From Phytophthora colocasiae (Eukaryota; Oomycota; Peronosporomycetes; Peronosporales; Peronosporaceae): a stretch of DNA of 64,000 bases. Positions 33,230 to 43,440 of this stretch are shown here, piece after piece (position 1 is the stretch's first letter; every line of letters starts with the position of its first letter). The notes beneath the pieces are model-generated. The model was not told the DNA's origin, ran no database searches, and was given only the letters and a program-made list of their open reading frames with translations. The position numbers were made by a program, and so were the translations under genes. The stretch lies in the NCBI GenBank assembly GCA_018806915.1, contig JAGKQI010000049.1, positions 1,302,001 to 1,366,000 on the forward strand, given 5' to 3'.

Positions 33230-34613
33230 TTACGAACTGTACATGACAGTCTTGTGCGGTGAATCGCTACTCGAAACTAGAAGATGGCCTTCTTCTTCTT
33301 CACAGTCAAAGGTCTTCTCTGTTTCTCCATTGCATACCAACAACTGCTTCTCATAAAGTGCAACCGCAACGACAACAGCCACCAGTAGCAGCGAGAAAAC
33401 CCACGTGATCGTAGACACCGACATGACCCAAACGTTAAACATGTGCGGGTACAACAAAGACCCGACTGTGGCGCCTAACCGACTGCAACCGAACGCATAA
33501 CCGACTCCACGACCACGACATCCTGTTGCGAACGTCTCCGGTGCACACACTAGCACACAGCTCCAACTGGCAGCGAGTAAGGCAGATACGGAACAAGTTC
33601 CCACGACGACAAAAGGACCAGTCCACGGCCCGTTACTTGTAAACACCGAAGCCAGAGCAGCTAACGACGTAAAGCACGTTAAAACCTGTACGCGACTGTA
33701 GCTATCCAGTACAGAAGAAGCGAATACACAGCCAAATATCTGCGCCAAACCGATGAGCACCATAGTGCTCCACCTCGAGAAGATGTTGAACCCCCACAAA
33801 CTGATCAGCGTCGGCACGTACGTTCCTAGAGCGTAAGCCGACAGCGCCATCACCGTCCATAATGACCAAAGCATCAGCGTTTGACGAGTAAATAGCCACT
33901 GATTCCTTTGTATCCCAACAGCAGATGATTCATGTTGTACTGTGTACGGTGTTCGATGAGTCTGTTCGATCTTCTCCAGCACAAGCAAAGCTTCATCCAC
34001 ACGCCCAGCACCTGCTAACCAGCGTGGAGACTCTGGAACTCCAACACGAAGCACAGCCACGTACAGTCCAGAGCCACAGAGCAGTAAGTACGTGACTCTC
34101 CAGCCAATCTGTGGAGCTAACCCGAAAGCTAATGCCACCCCAACAACAGTCCCTACACCGGTAAAAGTCTCCAGTAAAGCTACCATACGGCCTCGCATAC
34201 ATCTCGGTGCCAATTCCTGTACAAGAACAGTAGCGGCCGGTAGTTCCCCGCCCAAGCCGATGCCGGCCACCGTTCGGGCGATAATAACGTGGTAATGCTT
34301 AGTAGCGAGTGCCGAGAGGGCCAGACCTGTTAGAGAGAGAGCCATAGCGGTCAGTAGAGCTGGTCGGCGTCCTCTAGCGTCGGCTAAATGGCCGAATACC
34401 GGTCCACCAATGGCCGAACCGACGAAGATACCGACACCTAAAGCTTCCAGTGCACGAGTGCCCATTCCGACATCTCGACCAACGAAACTCCTTGTGAAGA
34501 AGAAAAGCACGAGTTCAGCCGTGTGTAAAGCCCAGCTGATGGAGGAGACGCGTGTAGAACCAAGAGAGATGAGCGTCAAGGGAGTCGAGACGTCGGTGAA
34601 GCTGAGCGGCCAT
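33230..34613 (-). pseudogene. MFS transporter (SVOP/NiaP-like) with N-terminal frameshift
   Basis: By alignment with the intact paralog at 40308, the true start is the ATG at 34613 (MAAQLHRRLDSLDA). An apparent 11-base deletion near 34540, in the first membrane helix, shifts the frame. The remaining transporter (from ISWALHTAELVLF) is open to 33230. Motifs present are GHLADARGRRPALL, GGELPAATVLVQELAP, RGRMVALLE and VPESPRWLAG, typical of the SVOP/NiaP branch that moves small organic ions. A long upstream frame covers the shift by chance but starts with no ATG. Internal initiation would lose helix 1, so function is doubtful unless the deletion is a sequencing error. Confidence 0.65.
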
Positions 34614-35500
34614 GGGCGGCAAAATAGACGATGTGCTGTCTGAGATCCGACTATATCGTCACACGCACAAACTGAATCAGGGGATTCCTCGACCAAGATT
34701 CAAAGTCTCTCCTGTAATACAGGGAACATACCACAATACATAGATTTGTAGCACGGTGATTTCTATTGAGAACAGGTTGCACAGTCCAAAAGCACCGTTG
34801 CAGCCTTTGCGTATCGAATCAATTTGCATAGGTACTGACTGTACTCTAAGTGTAACATGTTATGAGAGAATTTCCTTCTGAATTGGGTTGATGTTAAATT
34901 TTGGAATGCTATTCATTTCTTATACCTCGAAGTAACCTTACATTGACCACTATATCCACCAAAGGGGCCTCTGCTATTGCATACTAGTATCTCTGGAGGA
35001 ACTCGATATTCTACCTCTTAATCATCAGAACTATGTGTACATGTAGTGCATCCGGTACGGTATGTACAGTACATTCCCCTTGTCACTATCAACATGTTTA
35101 CAAGTTTCGTCTCGCAAACAATGCGTTTGTAACATTATGCTCTGCTTACAAAGTTTCGTCTCGCAAACAATTCGAATCAACGCAGAGATACATGCATGAT
35201 AGTCTTTAGGATTTTAATGGTTACAATAATGTAGATGGATTCGTTATTGTACTATGGTCCATATACTGGTGAACGTTTTGGTTTGATTGTTTTCAGTTCT
35301 TATCATGAAAACATGTCCACGTAGGGACAACCAGGAAATACTTCAAAGTACGGTAACCAATCATCTCAAATTCCTACGTGCATGCACTTGCACCGTTTTA
35401 AGTGAAGTGTGTATATTTTTTTGTCGTCGATTACGCTGGAAAACACTGTAAGCTATTCGTAAATTTTCATGGGTCTGCTCTTCAGTGAAGAGTTTTCACA
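34614..35500. other. Intergenic region upstream of effector gene 2
   Basis: AT-rich, with no coding signal. CAAAGTTTCGTCTCGCAAACAAT-type sequence occurs twice (around 35102-35123 and 35149-35171). Just before the Inr is a short hairpin CTCTTCAGTGAAGAG (35478-35492). Confidence 0.45.
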
Positions 35501-35513
35501 CATTCCGCAATTT
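35501..35513 (+). promoter_or_regulatory. Oomycete Inr core promoter of RXLR gene 2
   Basis: CATTCCGCAATTT is a full match to CATTYYNCAWTTT, 62 bases before the ATG, at the same distance as in effector gene 1. From here to the ATG the two loci are almost identical; upstream they diverge. Confidence 0.75.
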
Positions 35514-35562
35514 TCCTCTCAAGCATCAAACCTCAGCTACATCCACCCAAGACCACCATACC

Positions 35563-35749
35563 ATGCGTGTGAATTACGTTCTACTCGCGGCTGCAGTCGT
35601 TCTCGTCGGAGCAATTGATTCTTCCGTTGCTACTGCCGACACTGTTGCTAAGCTTGGCATGGAGAGTCCGGCGTTTGCAGTTGAAAGCGACAACCACCGA
35701 TCTCTGAGGCTGGTCAAGGACGATGTAATCGACAGCGAAGAAGACGAAA

Positions 35750-35784
<35 letters not shown>

Positions 35785-36102
35785 GAAAATGCAAGCGATG
35801 ACGACAGTGTGCAAGAAGAGAGAGGATGGCTTTCCGACAAATTGGCTCTAGCTGGGGTGGCGTCAAAGTTTGCTGGAAAGTCGTCCGATGAAATTGGCGA
35901 CATGTTAAGAAAACTGGACCCAGAAGATATCAACACGATCTTCACCAAGGGTGAACGATCGATTAAGAAGATCCTCCCAGGTTTCCGCTCTAACATGGAT
36001 GGCGCAGAGTTCGGCAATTTGATCAGAAACCTGCCAATGGACGTGCAAGCTCCTCTGTTGAGTGGTTACTCGAAGTATCTTCACATTAACGGATTGTTGT
36101 AG
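35563..36102 (+). CDS. RXLR-dEER secreted effector protein, paralog 2
   Basis: 179 residues. An upstream in-frame ATG at 35485 lies before the Inr and was rejected; the chosen start matches gene 1. The signal peptide, RSLR (46-49) and the following acidic segment are nearly identical to the first effector. Here a run of ten Asp codons (GAC repeat) lengthens the acidic linker, so that EER falls at about 85-87. The C-terminal domain is related to gene 1 but diverged (ends KYLHINGLL). It is predicted to be secreted and delivered to plant cells; the target is unknown. It sits among remnants of an LRR kinase and of a third effector copy, indicating a duplicated and rearranged effector locus. Confidence 0.9.
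35752..35781 (+). repeat. GAC trinucleotide microsatellite in effector linker
   Basis: Ten consecutive GAC codons encode poly-Asp between the RXLR and EER motifs. Replication slippage here would change only linker length in steps of one residue. Confidence 0.95.
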
Positions 36103-36298
36103 GTTTTGTCGCGACCGCATAGTGAAGACAGCAACTGTTGTTTTACCACCGAGTTTACTTCGTAGTTGCTGGGTAGTAGCAGTCATCACAGTCTAAGTAA
36201 GTACTACCATCGATTGAAAATCTACACCATACGTTTGTTAATTCGAGTGGAATAGCATCCACCCATTGACTCCTCCACTTCACTTTGGGCGTCTCACC

Positions 36299-36932
36299 TC
36301 ACGCCCGATAAAATCCGTCGTCCACGGCGCTCTCTTTGAAAGTGAAGCAGCCATTTTCTTGCTGGATCTCACGGAGTTCCGGGGCGACTTCAGACGCTCT
36401 TTGTCTTTTAGACGGATCTTCCGCAATACACTGGGCCACGAGGTCTTTCAGCGTTTGTTCACAGGAGGCTCGAAGCTTTGGGTACAGCCTGCCACTTGCT
36501 ACTCGATGCATTATCGTTGTATCCGAAAGGGTTTTGCCATTGGGTCCACGCGTGTTGCTGTACGGGATCTTGTTGGTGTCCAATTTAGTCAATAACACTC
36601 CGAAAATGTAGATATCCGTCGCAGTGATGCGAACGAATTAGTGATAAAATTTGATTTGTAAGTATTTCGCAATGTGTCCACAGTGATCATGCAGTCATGA
36701 GTATCGTAAAAATCATTCACGCACAGAGTCTTCAGTTTCTCATGCCGATAGATAGCAATTGGAATGCTAGTCAAACTGTTTCGCCCCAGGTACGCCCCAG
36801 GTACCTAAGCATTGCAACACCAATAAGAAGTTGGGTAAGTAGTTATCCTTCCTGCTAGCCCCAGCTCGTACAGGTATTCCAAAGTTTTGGAAATATGCTT
36901 CAAAAGTGTTGATATTATTGTTCTCCAAGCTC
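36299..36932 (-). pseudogene. LRR receptor-kinase remnant with internal deletion
   Basis: On the minus strand, exon-like LRR pieces (starting near 36932 with an LENNN-type repeat, then NSLTSIPIAIYRHEKLKTL) are followed directly by the last part of a TKL kinase. That kinase part includes TDIYIFG..LTKLDTNKIPYSN and a subdomain XI-like tail, ending at 36299. The membrane helix, most of the kinase and its catalytic residues are missing. The deletion joins an NSF(A) position in the LRR exon to the DIY position of the kinase. Sequence matches the two full genes at 18.6-28.4 kb, so it is a third, decayed family member. An 11-bp tandem duplication (CGCCCCAGGTA twice) lies at about 36782-36803. Confidence 0.8.
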
Positions 36933-37176
36933 CTGCAGGCAATAAATCAAAGTGAAGCAGAAGAATTTAGTTGATTAACAGTTATCGGACTTCTCGTTTT
37001 GCTAACTAAAACTTAAGATATCAAAACTGGAAATCACTTGACCATTACGTACAAGGAATCCAAATTCGATGTTCAGGAGGAGGTAAACTTCCGCAGTCGG
37101 GGGTTCGAAACCAAGTTGTCGAAGGACTTCGACGACTACGGCCTCATCAACACCAATCTTTTCCGCATGAGAGTAT
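36933..37176. other. Short anonymous segment with a coding-like stretch
   Basis: Plus-strand bases about 37066-37176 are open and coding-like (RSRGFETKLSKDFDDYG). They abut the inverted effector remnant. No family is recognised; it may be an exon fragment captured at a rearrangement junction. Confidence 0.3.
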
Positions 37177-37436
37177 GTTCTAGTAGCGTTGCTTTTACAT
37201 GTACATTGATTTGATTCGATTTTGAATGTGATACGATGTTAAATTTGAGAAGTGAAATCGAGTTGTGAATTGTTTTCAGGATTGTTTAAAACAATGCTTC
37301 TGGGCTGATTAAACCTACAGCAATCCTTTGATGTCAAGGTACTTCGAGTAAGCACTCAAGAGCGGAGCTTGTTGTTCCAGTGGCAGGTCACTAATCAAAT
37401 TGCCAAATGCACGACCATTCATTCCAGTGGGAGGTG
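37177..37436 (-). pseudogene. RXLR effector C-terminal remnant (third copy)
   Basis: On the minus strand, 37315-37436 matches the last ~40 codons of effector gene 1 (LPLEQQAPLLSAYSKYLDI then a stop at 37315-37317). The sequence from 37314 down to 37177 matches that gene's 3' flank (1794-1928). Signal peptide, RXLR and EER parts are absent, and similarity stops at 37436. It is therefore a truncated, inverted duplicate. It is too short for the ORF to stand alone and is supported by homology within the window. Confidence 0.8.
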
Positions 37437-38478
37437 ATTCCGTCAAACCCCGCCTAAAGCTGATACCAGTATCGGTATGGTGCTGAAAAACAGAAGCTTA
37501 CTTTTGAAACTGGTGGAGCAAAATGGACAAGTGGATAGCGCGCCTGTAATTACAAAAAAGTCCGAGCAAAACTACCAACGGAAACGAAGGTCGTGGAGTT
37601 GGGAAAGTTTTGCACTGCCAATAGCATCCGAGAATAAAAGGAAGGACGAGGCATTGTCATTGATCGCTTATCGTTGAAGAATGACAATGTCGACGGTGAT
37701 ACCTTTGGCGAGAAATGAGAAAATGCCATGAGCCTGCGTCGAAGCATATTCAATGCTCCTTCTGACTCATCAACATCGTCTTTTCAAGTTACTTTGCAGC
37801 GCGATACTGCGCGCTTGGTGACCCCGACGTCCCTGTTTCAGCTGAGGAGCAGTTTTGGCGACATTCATGATACGTTTGTAGATAGCGACATTCATGATAC
37901 GTTTGTAGATAACACGCCTGTTGAAGAATTTGACAAATTCGCTTATCGACACAGTGAACTAGACCCCCTCAGCATCAACCCTGCAAGTGTCATCCACAAT
38001 TCGATAAAACAGCTTCGCCAAATCTGGGTGGGGCTTATCTGCATGCGCAGTACGTCGGGGGGCAGTGGGGAGGATTTCTTCAAGTTCTGTCGAGACTGTA
38101 CATGTATCTCCACTGCAGACAAAGCGCGGGCTGATCGGCGCTTTCCATTGCGACTTACCGGCAGATAACGTGGAGGACGACATTGACAAGAGGGCAGACG
38201 TTATTAGGGAGTTTGGAAACCAGAGGCTGCTGCAAGTCAAGAAATTAAGAATCGCAAATTACAATTTCTGGAGAGCACAAGCTACCGGATACGGCAACTT
38301 GTATCAGAAGCAAGTTGGGGAAGAATCCGTGATGACATGGAAGAGGAAATTGCTAGTAAAGAGGCAGAAACTGGCGCAGATTATATAGTGAGCAAATGAT
38401 CCATGCATTTGATCACAACATGAACTAGCATGTGCAGCTCGGCAGCTTTAAATCCTAAAATATTTATGTTTAGTGTAC
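37437..38478. other. Anonymous region with weak ORFs
   Basis: ORFs at 37477-37677, 37728-38168 and 38065-38388 have coding-like composition (basic, for example NQRLLQVKKLRIANYNFW) but no recognised family. They could be pieces of one decayed gene. A 27-bp tandem duplication is listed separately. Confidence 0.3.
37858..37911. repeat. Two-copy 27-bp tandem repeat
   Basis: 37858-37884 and 37885-37911 are identical (GCGACATTCATGATACG...). The unit is a multiple of three, so it would preserve any reading frame. Confidence 0.92.
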
Positions 38479-39573
38479 TTACAGCTCGGAATACAGTACT
38501 TCTTGGCTGTGTACGACGCTCATGTCGTCGTAATGCCTCTTCCAGCTGCGGATTTCATGGCGCTGGTTGCTATCTACCGTCCACTCGATCACACGAGCTC
38601 TTCTAGAAAAATCCGCTGCACCGTACGCACGTCCGAAGCCGGTACCTCCTCCGTAGCAAAGCTGTACGCCATCTACAAGACAGCAGTACTCGTTCACGTG
38701 GTCGTGCCCCACGAATGCTGCTTTCACCTCGTTCATGTCTGACAATGTGGACAGTAGACGCAGATTCATCCCTTGGTCGTGCACCCACTCGTTCTTCTCA
38801 CCATTACAACCTTTTTCCGAGTACGCGAACTCGACCAGCGGGATATGAAAGAACATGACGGCAGGCAGCACAGACCCTGAGCTACTGTGAGCTTCAGCAC
38901 GTCCAGACTCCGATAACTGCCGGTAGTAATCGATCTGACTCTGCTTGATCCAGTCGTATTGAGAAAACACGTACGGGTACTTCTCCGTAAGAGCATTAGC
39001 GCCTGAATCCAAGAAATACATTCGGAAAACGGTATCGTTCACGTCTCCCCAGGCTCCTGCAACTGGCGCCGTCACATTGAGCATGTAGTTGCCTACACCG
39101 TCCACCGTTTCCGGCCCGCTCTCCGTGTACGAGTGGTTCTTCTCGGACACCATCTCAATGATCTTCTCTCGAGGAAAATCCCCTTCCTGGTCGTGGTTAC
39201 CGAATACCATTCCGTACGGTATTTGTCGTTCCTCGGCCGCTCTGGTCACGGCGTCAATTGCCCGTTGGTGTGAGCTGGGGCCGTACACTTGCACGTTGTC
39301 TCCAGTAAACGCAATGAAGTCGGGTTGTTCCAGATCTAGCAATTGCTCTACAAACTGATAGGTGAGAACTTCCGAACAGTCTTGACTAGCCATTCCCGTT
39401 GGCACACTACTGCCGCACCCGACGGTCGGGATACCAGTGATGTGGAGATCGGCCAGTTGAAGAATCTTGAACACCAATGAAGTGTCGTCCGAACTGTTGC
39501 GCGCTTGAATTGGTGCCTTTTGTGTCGCTGCAACCGCGAAGACAACGGCAGCTAACAACGAGATGAAGCGCAT
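38479..39573 (-). CDS. Secreted calcineurin-like metallophosphoesterase
   Basis: 364 residues from the ATG that begins a signal peptide (MRFISLLAAVVFAVAAT); a longer upstream frame adds 65 low-complexity residues and was rejected. Metal-binding motifs run in the order expected for purple acid phosphatase/DCR2-type enzymes: LQLADLHITG, FTGDNVQV, VFGNHDQEGD, MFFHIPL and GHDHVNEY. Cys pairs (GCGSS..., CCLVDG) and several N-glycosylation sequons fit an extracellular enzyme. It likely hydrolyses phosphomonoesters outside the cell, perhaps for phosphate scavenging (inferred). Single exon, intact. Divergent from the MFS gene at 40308. Confidence 0.85.
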   Translation of the reverse strand: MRFISLLAAVVFAVAATQKAPIQARNSSDDTSLVFKILQLADLHITGIPTVGCGSSVPTGMASQDCSEVLTYQFVEQLLDLEQPDFIAFTGDNVQVYGPSSHQRAIDAVTRAAEERQIPYGMVFGNHDQEGDFPREKIIEMVSEKNHSYTESGPETVDGVGNYMLNVTAPVAGAWGDVNDTVFRMYFLDSGANALTEKYPYVFSQYDWIKQSQIDYYRQLSESGRAEAHSSSGSVLPAVMFFHIPLVEFAYSEKGCNGEKNEWVHDQGMNLRLLSTLSDMNEVKAAFVGHDHVNEYCCLVDGVQLCYGGGTGFGRAYGAADFSRRARVIEWTVDSNQRHEIRSWKRHYDDMSVVHSQEVLYSEL

Positions 39574-40307
39574 GCTTGTCGAAAGTCGGAAGTTTAGAAA
39601 TGGCTTGCTTCGGGAAAGGGCCCGAAGATGCGAGGGGAAGAGACCCTGACCTTTTTGGACAGAAACGCTAAGACATGGGCCTTCATAATCTGTGGAAGTG
39701 GATGGTTGACGGGGTGTTGGCGTTGGACTCGTACGGTGCTTGTCCCACAAAAGGCAAGTGAGCAACATGTGCGGGCATTATCGTTGGACACGCGATGTTG
39801 ACTCTCGGTGTTCAGCTATTATGCGGTGCACCGCATAATCGAGCTGTTCCTAGCAGAACTTACGGGGGTGCTTGCATGGAATATTAATGAATGCTGCATG
39901 CTCAGATGTATTATAACTGCAGCACACTGTAGATGAAACTGCATACTGCATCGACGCTTGATCTCGAACTCCAAGTCGACTCCGAGTCGTAGCCGTTCCG
40001 TGACTCGACTTGACTGTCCTCGTAAACAAAGCACAGTAAAGTTGCCTGGGAGATTACTTTACCTCCCAAGCAAATCTGGGCTCAAACTGTCTCAACGTTG
40101 CAGGCGCCTTCATCAACATTTTGGGTCTTACCACGGGACTTGCACCTCCGAGATTCGACAAGAGGTCTCAACGAGTACTTGTAGGTAGCGCATCAAACCT
40201 CCTCGGATAGAAAGTGAAGGCCCTGTCCAACGGGGACGACTATCCTAACAAACCGTTACAGTAGTTGTCATAGTCTGTCAGATCCACTCCATTTAATTCT
40301 TTGCACA
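39574..40307. other. Divergent promoter region
   Basis: Separates the minus-strand phosphoesterase from the plus-strand MFS gene. It contains a 22-bp perfect palindrome (listed separately) and no supported gene. Confidence 0.5.
39818..39839. promoter_or_regulatory. 22-bp perfect palindrome in divergent promoter
   Basis: ATTATGCGGTG is followed directly by its reverse complement. Length and symmetry suit a dimeric transcription-factor site shared by the two flanking genes, or a hairpin; the function is inferred. Confidence 0.5.
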
Positions 40308-41801
40308 ATGCCGCCAAACACTGCTCCCGTACGTTGTGCATCCACCGGATTGGAAGCTGTGCACCAACGTCTTGATTTTCTAGATGCGCGCCTATCATGG
40401 TTCTACGTCCGTCTCCTGCTTTTAACTGGTGTTAGTTGGGCAGTCCACGCTGCTGAGCTCGTGCTTTTCACTTTTACTCGTCGGCTTGTAGCTCATAACG
40501 TTGGAATGGGAACGCACGCACTCGAAGCTCTGGGCGTTGGTGTCTTCCTAGGATCTGCACTGGGTGGACCGCTCTTCGGTCTTCTAGCTGATGCTCGTGG
40601 TCGATGTTCAGCTTTGTTGTTCGCTATGATGCTGTCGCTGTTTGGTTTGGCACTGTCGGCCATTGCGAAGAAGGACTACCATGTTATTGCGGCGAAGATC
40701 GTTGCAGGTATCGGACTAGGTGGAGAGCTCCCAGCAGCTACTGTTTTAGTGCAAGAGTTGGCACCAAAATCGATGCGAGGTCGTATGGTAGCTCTACTGG
40801 AAGCATTCACGGGTATCGGTGGTTTAATTGGTGTAGCATTGGCTTTCGGTCTAGCACCACAAGTCGGCTGGAGAGCTACGTACTTGATGATCTGTGGGTG
40901 CGTGTTCTATACTGGCGTCCTTCGCTTCGGTATTCCCGAATCTCCACGGTGGTTAGCAAGTGTCGGTAAAGTTGACGAAGCTCTACTGGTTATTGAGAAG
41001 CTGGAACGAGCGCATGGTGCTAGAACACAGTACGACAATGTCAAGATACAAGATGCTCCGACGCCAGTAGCCGAATCAGTGCCGCCCATTGCGAGAGCGA
41101 AGCCTTCTGCCTTTGACAAGCCTGTATACACACTAGTCTTATGGAGCTTGTGGATCGTTATGGCAATGTCTTCGTACGCTTTAGGGTGTTACGTCCCAAC
41201 GCTTATCAGTATGTCCGGGTTCAACATGTACGAAAATTGGAGTACGATCGCACTGCTTCACGGATCACAAGTATTCGGCTGTATTCTGGCCTGGTGGACG
41301 ATGGAGACTCAAGGCCGAAAGAAATCTATGGGAGGTTTCGCAGCAGCAGCTTCTGTGGCTTCGGTTCTATTGAGTTACATGCCCTGGTACCAGTTTGTTG
41401 TGGTAGTGGGAACTTGCTCTGTGTCGGCCTTACTGGCAGGTACCTGGAGCTGCGTATTGGCCTACACACCCGATCATTTCGAGACTGCTGTACGTGCTCG
41501 TGGAGTATCGTATGCCTTTGGTTTCAGTCGTCTTGGGGCGGCAGGCGGAGCTCTACTTTATCCTCACATGTTCGATGTGTGGTTGATGTCAGTGGCTGCT
41601 ATTACGTGGGTCTTTGCCGGACTATTAGCTGCGGTAGTATTCGGAATTGTGGTGCCGTATGGTTTCGAGCCACCAAAGGAACGATACAACACTGGATCTC
41701 ACGATTCCGATACCGACCTCGAATCGGGCGCCAGCCACGAGGAGGAAGACGAGAGTTTGGACGAAATGAAGCAAGACTCAGAGCTGTCAACGCTGCAATA
41801 A
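40308..41801 (+). CDS. MFS transporter (SVOP/NiaP-like), intact paralog
   Basis: 497 residues, single exon, ATG after a clean upstream region. Twelve helices are predicted. Signatures are AELVLFTFTRRLVAHNVGMG in helix 1 and its loop, GLLADARGRCSALL, GGELPAATVLVQELAPKSMRG, IPESPRWLAS and WSCVLAYTPDHFETAVRARG. A charged acidic C-tail (DTDLESGASHEEEDES) is probably cytosolic. The branch includes bacterial NiaP and animal SVOP, which carry nicotinate-like and other organic ions, so the substrate is uncertain. It is the only undamaged member of the three-gene cluster and served as reference for the lesions in the other two. Confidence 0.85.
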   Translation: MPPNTAPVRCASTGLEAVHQRLDFLDARLSWFYVRLLLLTGVSWAVHAAELVLFTFTRRLVAHNVGMGTHALEALGVGVFLGSALGGPLFGLLADARGRCSALLFAMMLSLFGLALSAIAKKDYHVIAAKIVAGIGLGGELPAATVLVQELAPKSMRGRMVALLEAFTGIGGLIGVALAFGLAPQVGWRATYLMICGCVFYTGVLRFGIPESPRWLASVGKVDEALLVIEKLERAHGARTQYDNVKIQDAPTPVAESVPPIARAKPSAFDKPVYTLVLWSLWIVMAMSSYALGCYVPTLISMSGFNMYENWSTIALLHGSQVFGCILAWWTMETQGRKKSMGGFAAAASVASVLLSYMPWYQFVVVVGTCSVSALLAGTWSCVLAYTPDHFETAVRARGVSYAFGFSRLGAAGGALLYPHMFDVWLMSVAAITWVFAGLLAAVVFGIVVPYGFEPPKERYNTGSHDSDTDLESGASHEEEDESLDEMKQDSELSTLQ

Positions 41802-42124
41802 GGAAGCAATTTGCGTTTCTAAAAAGTTATGGATCACGCGGTGCTTGTTCACTTCAACGTGAGTCCTGTCCAGTGTCGGAAAGTCGGCTAAGGATTTGAA
41901 AATCTGTCCCATCATTTTAATCAAAGTCCAAGCATCAACGCGTTGTTGATGAAGGTCAAAGATTACTTTATCGATTTGCTGACTGTCCACGAGTGGGTAG
42001 GACTCCTCAGCGTGTCCAGTACAGCGGTACATGCAAGTAATGAAAGTGTTCACGGGGTATTTGTACGTTGCAACCGCTAAACGTCATTGCTCAGTTTCCA
42101 ATTGGCTTTTAACCAGTGCACACC
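41802..42124. other. Short intergenic spacer between MFS paralogs
   Basis: 323 bp with no coding support. It should hold the promoter of the third MFS gene. Confidence 0.4.
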
Positions 42125-43190
42125 ATGGCGTATCAAGCCGTCGAGTCGCCAAGCGTACAGCAGAGCTCCGTTCCCGTCTCAACACGCAAGCTTCAGCACT
42201 CTGTTGACGCTCGGTTGGATGCACTTGAGCCTCGTCTTTCAAGTTTCTACGTTCGTCTCTTACTGCTCACGGGCGTGAGTTGGGCGATTCAAGCGGTATC
42301 TCGTTGCCAATGACATTGGAATGGGAACGCCAGTTCTCGAAATCTTCGGAGCCAGCATCTTCATGGGGGCCATGGCTGGAGGCCCCATCTTCGGTCATAT
42401 CGCCGACAGATTTGGTCGACGGATAGCTCTCGTGATTGCGATGGTGTTTTCATTGGGAGGACTCGTTGTATCGGCTCGTGCGAGCGCCGGGTACATGCTG
42501 ATTATCGGTCGCGTGGTTACTGGGCTCGGATTTGGTGGACAGCTCGCGTCCACAGTCGTATTAGTTCAAGAATTGACTCCTCGATCCATGCGTGGTCGTA
42601 TGGTATCACTGCTCGATGCTTTCACGGGCATTGGTGGCTTGGCCGGCTTAGCTCTAGCTTATGTGGTGGCGCCTCGGTTGGAATGGCGTACGACATATCT
42701 AGTCACCTGTGGACTTGTGCTGCACGCCGTAGTACTGCGATTTACAGTACCGGAATCGCCGCGTTGGCTTGCTAGCGTGGGCCGTACGGAAGAAGCGATT
42801 GCGATTGTGGAGAAGATTGAGAACTTGCACGTCCGACAGACCCCTGAGAATGGCATTCTGAAGGAAGAACTTGACTTTTCGACTGGTTTGGAGTCTCCAT
42901 CTTCTCGACTTCAGAAGATGATCCCCACACTTGTGATCTGGATAGTGTGGATTGTCATGACCATGTCATCGTACGCACTCGGAATTTACGTCCCGACGTT
43001 GATCAGCCTCAATGGTTACAATGTCTTTGCGAGTTGGAGAGCGGTTGGCACGCTGAACATCGCTCAGGTGGTTGGATCTTGCGTTGCATCTACAGTTGTG
43101 GACACTTTTGGGCCGCACCGCTCTTTCGCTGCATTTGCCATGATGACTACTATCTTCTCTGTAGCATTGAGCTATGCAGCATGGTGCAAA

Positions 43191-43440
43191 TGTCACGTTA
43201 TACGCGATTGAGACTCAACTTGTGTTGTTGTTGGTAAAATTGAGAATGAATTAGAAAGTTATGCAATGCTGAGCTAGACGATGAAGGGCTCACGAGTCGT
43301 GAGGCTGTGAACCAGCTGTGCAGCCACCACTTGAGGCGCTACTGCTGACAGTCACAACTTGAGATCAACGTCAGCAAACAGCTTGCCCACGCCAGGTTCT
43401 GGTCCAGCTCCACTTCAATGTGATAGAGGCTATCATGACA
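43191..43440 (-). repeat. Gypsy 3' LTR
   Basis: 250 bp with no difference seen by eye from the copy at 48410-48659. Being on the minus strand, this left copy is the 3' LTR. Confidence 0.95.

Noticed and set aside
34614..34696. N-terminal extension of the minus-strand MFS ORF
   Set aside because: It starts at TTG and is out of frame with the N-terminus conserved in the paralog; the overlap is a by-product of the deletion.
35485..35562. Upstream in-frame ATG of RXLR gene 2
   Set aside because: It precedes the Inr and would bury the signal peptide behind 26 polar residues; the paralog lacks it.
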